The notes beneath the pieces were generated by a model. The model saw nothing but the letters and a program-made list of their open reading frames with translations, did no database searches and was not told where the DNA came from. Position numbers and translations under genes: made by a program. 10,536 nt of DNA, from positions 1 through 10,536 of the forward strand of contig DAONEM010000052.1 in NCBI GenBank assembly GCA_035403085.1, in the 5' to 3' direction. Origin of the DNA: JAMOAD01 sp023621955. GTDB taxonomy: Bacteria > Acidobacteriota > Aminicenantia > JAMOAD01. The stretch's first letter is position 1; each line of letters begins with the position of its first letter. Positions 6,114 through 10,536 of this stretch are shown here, piece after piece.

Positions 6114-6913
6114 ACGAAGAGCTGAAGAACGAGTATGACCGTCGCTACCGGGCAGACTACCGGAGCCTCCTTCAAGGGTATGAGGTGGCCCGGTGGGAGG
6201 CGTTGGAACACTTCTTCAGGAGGGGGCCGGGGAGGGTGGCGCTGGGGGCCTCGAGGGTCCTGGACTACGGTGCCGGTAGCGGCCTCTTCTCCCCTCTGTG
6301 GGAGGCTCTCTTCCCCGAAGCCGATCTCGACCTCTGCGATATCAGCTCCGTCGCCGGGGAGCTTTACTTGAAGAGAGGGGGAAAGGGGCGTTACGGGATC
6401 ATCGAGAACGGACGGACCCCTTACGCTGAGAACACCTTCGATCTTGTGGTCAGCGTCGAGGTCATGGAGCACGTGGAGGAACTCTCATCTTTCCTTTCGG
6501 AGATCTTCCGGATCTTGAAGCCCGGCGGCTCCTTCGTCTGGACGACCCCCTGCGCCAACTCCCTTTCGGTGGAACACCTTTACGCCCTTATGACCCGGCA
6601 GCAGGAGAGCTCCGCCACCGGGGAACGCCGGTGGAAGTGGGAGGACTCCGGCCATCTGAGGAGGCTGAAGAGTCGTGAAGCGGCCGAAGCCTTGGAAAGG
6701 ACGGGATTTGAAAGGCCTGTGTTCCGGTACCGTGCCCACCTCTTCTCTTTCTGGGCCACCAGAGGGTTGAAGTTCCTCTCCGAGAAGGGGAGGGAGCGGG
6801 TGATGACCCTCGACTACCGCTGGCTGAGGGCCTTGCCCAACGGAGCCTCCATGATCGGAAAGGCGAAAAAGCCAACTCTCCGAGAGCCTTCCGGGGGAAA
6901 CCGTGCCGGCTGA
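6110..6913 (+). CDS. Class I SAM-dependent methyltransferase
   Basis: The product is 267 residues from ATG 6110, overlapping the previous stop as ATGA; the ribosome binding site is weak (GAAGAAG) and coupling with the upstream gene is likely. The SAM loop is RVLDYGAGSGLFSPLW with Asp52, followed by DLDLCDIS at the ribose-binding strand. VVSVEVMEHVEE contains Glu120-His121, then ILKPGGSFVWTTPC. Further on, SGHLRRLKSREAAEALERTG is a familiar element of this family, in which the GHLR stretch helps form the active-site lid. The C-terminal 60 residues are basic and have no known motif. There is no accessory module, unlike several neighbours. It is the third methyltransferase of the operon and is clearly different in sequence from the other two, so it probably acts on another position or intermediate. 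Target unknown. Confidence 0.9.
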   Translation: MNEELKNEYDRRYRADYRSLLQGYEVARWEALEHFFRRGPGRVALGASRVLDYGAGSGLFSPLWEALFPEADLDLCDISSVAGELYLKRGGKGRYGIIENGRTPYAENTFDLVVSVEVMEHVEELSSFLSEIFRILKPGGSFVWTTPCANSLSVEHLYALMTRQQESSATGERRWKWEDSGHLRRLKSREAAEALERTGFERPVFRYRAHLFSFWATRGLKFLSEKGRERVMTLDYRWLRALPNGASMIGKAKKPTLREPSGGNRAG

Positions 6914-8012
6914 GATCCCTGTTGTGACGGTCATCATCACCTGTTACAACCTGGGACGTTACCTCCAGCAAGCGGTCTCATCGGTGAAGCGGCAGAGTAT
7001 GAGCCGCTGGAGGTTGATCGTCGTTGACGACGGGTCGACGGATGAGGAGACCCTGGAGGCCTTGAAGGTGTTGGAAGGGGAGGGGACGGAGCTCCTCCGC
7101 CTCGACAACGGAGGGGTGGCAAGGGCGCGAAACCAAGGGATCGGACTCTCCAACACGCCCTATATCTGTTGCCTGGACGCGGACGATGTTCTTTCGGAGT
7201 CTTACCTCGAGAAGACGGTGGCCCTCATGGAGAGGGATTGCGCCGGCAAGGTCGCCCTGGTGACCACCTGGATGGAGAGCTTCGGAGAGGAGAACCGGCT
7301 CTACAAGCTGGGAGGAAAGAGGGATCCGGCGATGCTTCTGACAGACAACTTCTTCCATGTCTCCTCTCTCTTTCGAAGGAGGGCATGGGAGGAGGCGGGG
7401 GGGTACAGCGAAACCCTCCCGGGCTACCAGGACTGGGACCTGTGGATCTCCTTCGTCGAGAGAGGGTACTCCTGGGAGACTGTGGAAGAGCCATTGTTCT
7501 ACTACCGCGTCAGAAAAGTGTCTATGGTGACCCATTCGGACAGGATCCGCCCGGAGTTGGTCAGGGAGATCGCCGGAAGGCACGGGGATCTTTTTCGGAG
7601 ATACTACCGGGAGACGGTCTACCACAGAGAACTGAAGTTGCAGGCCTATGGCGAAGAGGATCAAAGCCGCAGAAGGCTGAGGGGAAGGCTGGAGTCTGAG
7701 CCCTGGTTCCCCCTGATCGACGGGGGAGAGGGGATCTACGTCTTTGGAACTGGAAAAAAGGCGGAAGAGTACATGAAGGCCCTCCGGGGGTCGAACGTGG
7801 AGATCCTCGGCTTCTTTGACAACGACTCCCGAAGGGAGGGAGGGGTCTTCTTCAACAGAAGGGTCTCGCCTCCCTTTCTTCAGAGGGGGAGGGTGCTGGT
7901 TTTGTCCCAATGGGAGAGGGAGATCGCCCAACAACTTCTGAAAATGGGGTATTCTGAGGAGGAGATCCTCCTTCCGACTCTTCAAGGAACCCAGGGAGAG
8001 AAAAGGGAATGA
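6903..8012 (+). CDS. Family 2 glycosyltransferase with C-terminal Rossmann-like module
   Basis: The product is 369 residues from GTG 6903, overlapping the previous gene by 11 nt. A second in-frame GTG at 6924 is possible but would remove the start of the first strand. The GT-A fold is clear: VTVIITCYNLGRYLQQAV, LIVVDDGSTDEETL, GVARARNQGIGLS, then the metal- and nucleotide-binding CLDADDV with Asp92 and Asp94. GYQDWDLWISFVERGY supplies the acceptor-side region with its catalytic-base type acid. Residues about 270-360 are an added module beginning with FGTGKKAEEYM (Phe281), then FFDNDSRR and SQWEREIAQQL from Ser335. This matches the end of the radical SAM protein in the same operon. The enzyme probably transfers a sugar from a nucleotide donor to a glycan or protein; donor and acceptor cannot be predicted. 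No membrane helices are seen. It carries a 7-G run at 7397-7403. Confidence 0.92.
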   Translation: MPAEIPVVTVIITCYNLGRYLQQAVSSVKRQSMSRWRLIVVDDGSTDEETLEALKVLEGEGTELLRLDNGGVARARNQGIGLSNTPYICCLDADDVLSESYLEKTVALMERDCAGKVALVTTWMESFGEENRLYKLGGKRDPAMLLTDNFFHVSSLFRRRAWEEAGGYSETLPGYQDWDLWISFVERGYSWETVEEPLFYYRVRKVSMVTHSDRIRPELVREIAGRHGDLFRRYYRETVYHRELKLQAYGEEDQSRRRLRGRLESEPWFPLIDGGEGIYVFGTGKKAEEYMKALRGSNVEILGFFDNDSRREGGVFFNRRVSPPFLQRGRVLVLSQWEREIAQQLLKMGYSEEEILLPTLQGTQGEKRE

Positions 8013-9529
8013 AAGTCCTTGTGGTCAGCCATGATGCGACCAGAACCGGTGCTCCGATCCTTCTCTTGAACACTCTCGAAGAGATGAAGAGACGTTATCC
8101 CCTGGACCTTCAGATCCTCCTGAAGAACGGGGGGGAGCTGCTGAGCCGGTTTCAAAGGCTGGGGGAGACCTATCTGCTCGATTGGGGGTACTCCTTCCTC
8201 CCTCAGGGGGGAATCGCGAGGCTCTCCCCCCTTCTGGGGTTCTTCGGGCAGAAGAGGCCCGACCTGGTTTACGCCAACACGATGACCTGTGGGGAAGTCC
8301 TCTCTTGGCTCGCCCCGCTGAAGATCCCCGTAGCCGTCCACGTTCATGAGCTCGAGTTCGCCATCGATTGCACCGTTTCTTCCCCCTCCCTGGAGACGAC
8401 GCTGAGAGAGGGCTTGGCCTTTATCGCCGTGTCTCGGGCCGTGCAGGAGACTCTGGTCCGGCGCTACTCCCTACCTCCCGAGAGGGTCCATCTGGTGTAC
8501 GGAGCGGTTCCGGACGACTCTCTGGAGGGTCGGCTCCGGGTCGGAGAGACCAGAAAGGCGGTGAGGGAGGAGTTGGGAGTCGCCGAGGAGACCCTTCTGG
8601 TGGGAGGGTCGGGGAGCTTCGCTTGGCATAAGGCTCCCGACCTCTTTGTCCAAATGGCCCAGAAGGTCCTCTCCCAGAGGGCGGGGAAGGTCCTCTTCCT
8701 CTGGGTGGGCGGAGATCTCGAGAGCCAGGCGTACGCGCAGATACAGCACGATGTGGAGCGCCTCGGAATCGGAGAGGCCATACGCTTCCTTGGCACAACC
8801 GATCGGGCTCAGCGGTACCTTGGCGCCTGTGACCTCTTCGCCATGGTCTCTCGGGAGGACTCTTTTCCCCTGGTCGTCTTGGAGGCCGCCTCCCATGGGG
8901 TGCCTATGGTCTGCTTCAGAGGCTCCGGAGGGGCTTGTGAATTCGCCGACCAGGGTGCGGGTGTCTCGGTTCCCTACCTGGACCTGGATTCTTTCTCCCA
9001 GGAGGTTGTCGGATTTCTCGATGATCCCAAAAGACGTGAAGAGGCGGGGGAGAGGGCGAGGCGGATCGTGGAGAGAGACCATACTCTCTCCTCCTGCGCG
9101 GCAAAGGTCTATGGGGTTCTCCAGGCGGCTTGCCGGGAGGGGAAGGAGCGCGTATCCCTTCGGGAGCTGCTGAGCCTTTATGCCCAAGAAGAGGACCCAA
9201 AGGCGTGCGGAGAGATGGAACGGGAGCTTCTGGACCGGTGGCAAAGGGAGGGGGCCGTAGGCGCCCTCTACAACTTCGCCTCTTTCTTGGCCAAGCGGGG
9301 GGAGAGAGGGGTGTCTCAAGGGCTCTTCCTCTTTATCGCAAAGACTTGGCCGGAGAAGGAACCTGGGCTTGCGGCCAAAGCCTGGTATAAGCTCTCTGAA
9401 ACGGAGGAGGAGGCGTGGAGGCGAAGGGAGTACCTGGAGAGGTGCCTTCAGCTTCTTCCGGAACATGGGCTGGCGAAAGAGAGACTCCAAAGCTTGAACC
9501 CTCCGGCGGCGAAGGGAGGAGGCCGATGA
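8009..9529 (+). CDS. Family 4 (GT-B) glycosyltransferase with C-terminal TPR-like tail
   Basis: The product is 506 residues from ATG 8009, overlapping the previous stop as ATGA; AGGGAGAG lies at 7993-8000. The N-terminal Rossmann lobe begins MKVLVVSHDATRTGAPILLL and includes VAVHVHELEFAID. The C-terminal lobe has GGSGSFAWHKAPDLFVQMAQ, FLGTTDRAQRYLGACDLF and SREDSFPLVVLEAASHGVPM. In the last of these the usual E-x7-E pair appears as Asp284 and Glu292, a variant common in GT4 enzymes. The catalytic part ends near residue 375. The remaining 130 residues are helical. Residues about 421-494 match the tail of the methyltransferase at 3436-4476, including paired landmarks KAWYKL/KCYYKM and REYLER/RECLER. 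The enzyme likely adds a sugar with retention, as is usual in GT4. The tail is probably a protein-binding module shared with the methyltransferase (inferred). It has no signal peptide or membrane helix. Confidence 0.92.
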   Translation: MKVLVVSHDATRTGAPILLLNTLEEMKRRYPLDLQILLKNGGELLSRFQRLGETYLLDWGYSFLPQGGIARLSPLLGFFGQKRPDLVYANTMTCGEVLSWLAPLKIPVAVHVHELEFAIDCTVSSPSLETTLREGLAFIAVSRAVQETLVRRYSLPPERVHLVYGAVPDDSLEGRLRVGETRKAVREELGVAEETLLVGGSGSFAWHKAPDLFVQMAQKVLSQRAGKVLFLWVGGDLESQAYAQIQHDVERLGIGEAIRFLGTTDRAQRYLGACDLFAMVSREDSFPLVVLEAASHGVPMVCFRGSGGACEFADQGAGVSVPYLDLDSFSQEVVGFLDDPKRREEAGERARRIVERDHTLSSCAAKVYGVLQAACREGKERVSLRELLSLYAQEEDPKACGEMERELLDRWQREGAVGALYNFASFLAKRGERGVSQGLFLFIAKTWPEKEPGLAAKAWYKLSETEEEAWRRREYLERCLQLLPEHGLAKERLQSLNPPAAKGGGR

Positions 9530-10536
9530 CCACCGCGGAACCGCTGATTCGAAAGGTCCTCTCTTACGGGTTTTCCAAGATCTTCTTCTGGGGTGAAGGC
9601 CCCGGGGTTTCGTCCTTTCTTAAGCTGTGGAAAGAGCTTGGGGGAGGCGATCTGGAGAGGGTGAAGAAGGAGGAGCTGGCTTCCCGCCTGGAGAGGGAGG
9701 AGGGGGCGGAGTGCGCCGTCCTGCTCTTCTCGCGGAAGCGTGGAGAGGAGGTCTATGGGGTTCTTCGGGAAGCCTTTCCTTTAGTAACCCTCTTTCCCGT
9801 CTTTCAGGAGAAGGCCGAGGTGGAGCTTCGGTTCTTCCTCAGAAAGCGGTGCCGATCTCTGATCTTCAGACTTAAGAGCGAGGGGATCCAGAGCGTTGCC
9901 GTCTACGGCGCAGGGAGCCATACGAAGAGGCTCTTGGATTGTTGGAGCGATCTCGGGGGCCCTTCGGTTCGGGGGATTGTCCAGTCCCAACCGCCGGAGA
10001 CGAGAGAGTTTCAGGGGATTCCCCTCTTCGGAAAGGAGGAGTTCTCCGGAGAGGGAGTCCATGGGATCGTCCTCTCTTCCGCGACCTACGAGCATGAACT
10101 CTTTCGGCTCTGTTCCAGCCGATGGCCCCACCTTCCCGTCTACCCCCTCTGGGATCAGAGGCTTCAATCCCCGGTGCCCTTCCTGAAACGTCTCCTCCCC
10201 GCCCTCTTCCAGCGTTGTGAACAGTTGGGAGTCCGCAGAGTGCTCCTCTTTGGAACCCTGGACCGGATTCGGATGGTTCTGCCCCTGTGGAGAGAGGGGA
10301 AGGGACCAGCGGTAGAGGCTCTCTACCTTGACTCTTTTCCTGAGGAGACAACCTTTCAGGGACTCCCTCTCCGGCCTCTCTCCGAGGGACTTGCCCTCGA
10401 AGCCGACGCCTTGGTAAGCCTGAATTCGGGCTCTTCTCCCTCCTGGCCGAAGGGGAGAATCGATCTCTCCTTCTGGATCGAGAAGCTGATCCGGTGGGAG
10501 GACCTGATCAGGCTTCCGGAAACGACTTTGCCCTCC
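9526..10536 (+). CDS. Tandem Rossmann-like module protein, truncated by the window end
   Basis: ATG 9526 overlaps the previous stop as ATGA, with AGGAGG at 9517-9522. The frame is open for 337 codons to the right edge with no stop. I do not recognise a full-length family. At least three units of similar design are visible. Unit 1 (about 14-92) has IFFWGEGPGVSSFL and ends VLLFSRKRGEEVYGVLREAF. Unit 2 (about 117-213) has VAVYGAGSHTKRLLD with Gly128 and Gly130, then FQGIPLF, and ends IVLSSATYEHELFRLC. Unit 3 (about 231-315) has VLLFGTLDRIRMVLPLW, FQGLPLRPL and DALVSLNSGSS, with a degenerate glycine loop. Such units resemble the nucleotide- or sugar-nucleotide-binding Rossmann domains of PglD-like and related sugar-modifying proteins, and the C-terminal modules of the radical SAM and GT2 proteins here. 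No catalytic domain is seen, so it may be a scaffold or ligand-binding partner; the unseen C-terminus could change this view. Confidence 0.85.
   Translation, partial: MTTAEPLIRKVLSYGFSKIFFWGEGPGVSSFLKLWKELGGGDLERVKKEELASRLEREEGAECAVLLFSRKRGEEVYGVLREAFPLVTLFPVFQEKAEVELRFFLRKRCRSLIFRLKSEGIQSVAVYGAGSHTKRLLDCWSDLGGPSVRGIVQSQPPETREFQGIPLFGKEEFSGEGVHGIVLSSATYEHELFRLCSSRWPHLPVYPLWDQRLQSPVPFLKRLLPALFQRCEQLGVRRVLLFGTLDRIRMVLPLWREGKGPAVEALYLDSFPEETTFQGLPLRPLSEGLALEADALVSLNSGSSPSWPKGRIDLSFWIEKLIRWEDLIRLPETTLPS

Noticed and set aside
7397..7403. G7 run in the GT2 gene (and a second G7 at 8129-8135 in the GT4 gene) as further slippage switches
   Set aside because: Runs of seven are expected several times by chance in a strand this rich in G, and they are below the length usually associated with frequent slippage.
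6978..7985. Long minus-strand open frame (335 codons) opposite the GT2 gene
   Set aside because: It lies wholly within a gene with clear GT2 motifs, has no recognisable domain and no separate promoter or ribosome binding site context.
8471..9490. Long minus-strand open frame (339 codons) opposite the GT4 gene
   Set aside because: It is a compositional shadow of the GT4 coding sequence; the product is Pro/Leu/Arg-rich with no motif.

Overview
The window is bacterial: compact one-directional genes with AGGAGG-type ribosome binding sites, 4-nt ATGA stop/start overlaps and a sigma70-type promoter. It looks moderately GC-rich by eye. The coding strand is strongly purine-loaded, with heavy use of GAG, AAG and AGG/AGA arginine codons. 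No taxonomic marker gene is present. An anaerobic, possibly thermophilic lineage such as Synergistota would fit the codon style and gene content, but this is only a weak guess.

Layout. Positions 1-149 hold the basic C-terminal tail of an unidentified gene. Positions 150-729 have no long gene. They contain a purine-rich tract, two spaced direct repeats, a good promoter (540-569), and a leader of about 155 nt. That leader carries a possible 16-codon leader peptide and a small hairpin over the ribosome binding site of the first structural gene. From 730 to the window end, eight plus-strand genes run without a gap, every junction overlapping by 4-11 nt, so this is almost certainly one operon that continues past the window.

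Gene order: (1) a large unrecognised protein, helical in front with a probable beta-propeller behind; (2) a class I SAM methyltransferase; (3) a second SAM methyltransferase with a helical TPR-like tail and a 9-G homopolymer in its catalytic domain; (4) a B12-binding-type radical SAM protein with a Rossmann-like C-terminal module; (5) a third SAM methyltransferase; (6) a GT2 glycosyltransferase with the same Rossmann-like C-terminal module; (7) a GT4 glycosyltransferase with the same TPR-like tail as gene 3; (8) a truncated protein that appears to be a tandem array of at least three Rossmann-like units.

How they may work together. The set (two glycosyltransferases, three methyltransferases, one radical SAM enzyme) resembles a glycan assembly and decoration locus. 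It has no transporter, polymerase or membrane anchor, so the enzymes look cytosolic. Decoration of a protein such as flagellin before export is a plausible reading, but no flagellar gene is in view. The most distinctive feature is that unrelated catalytic domains share accessory modules. A TPR-like tail is on a methyltransferase and a GT4, and a Rossmann module with an SQWEREIA motif is on the radical SAM protein and the GT2. Related Rossmann units are strung together without an enzyme in the last protein. This suggests the enzymes are gathered around a common partner or ligand.
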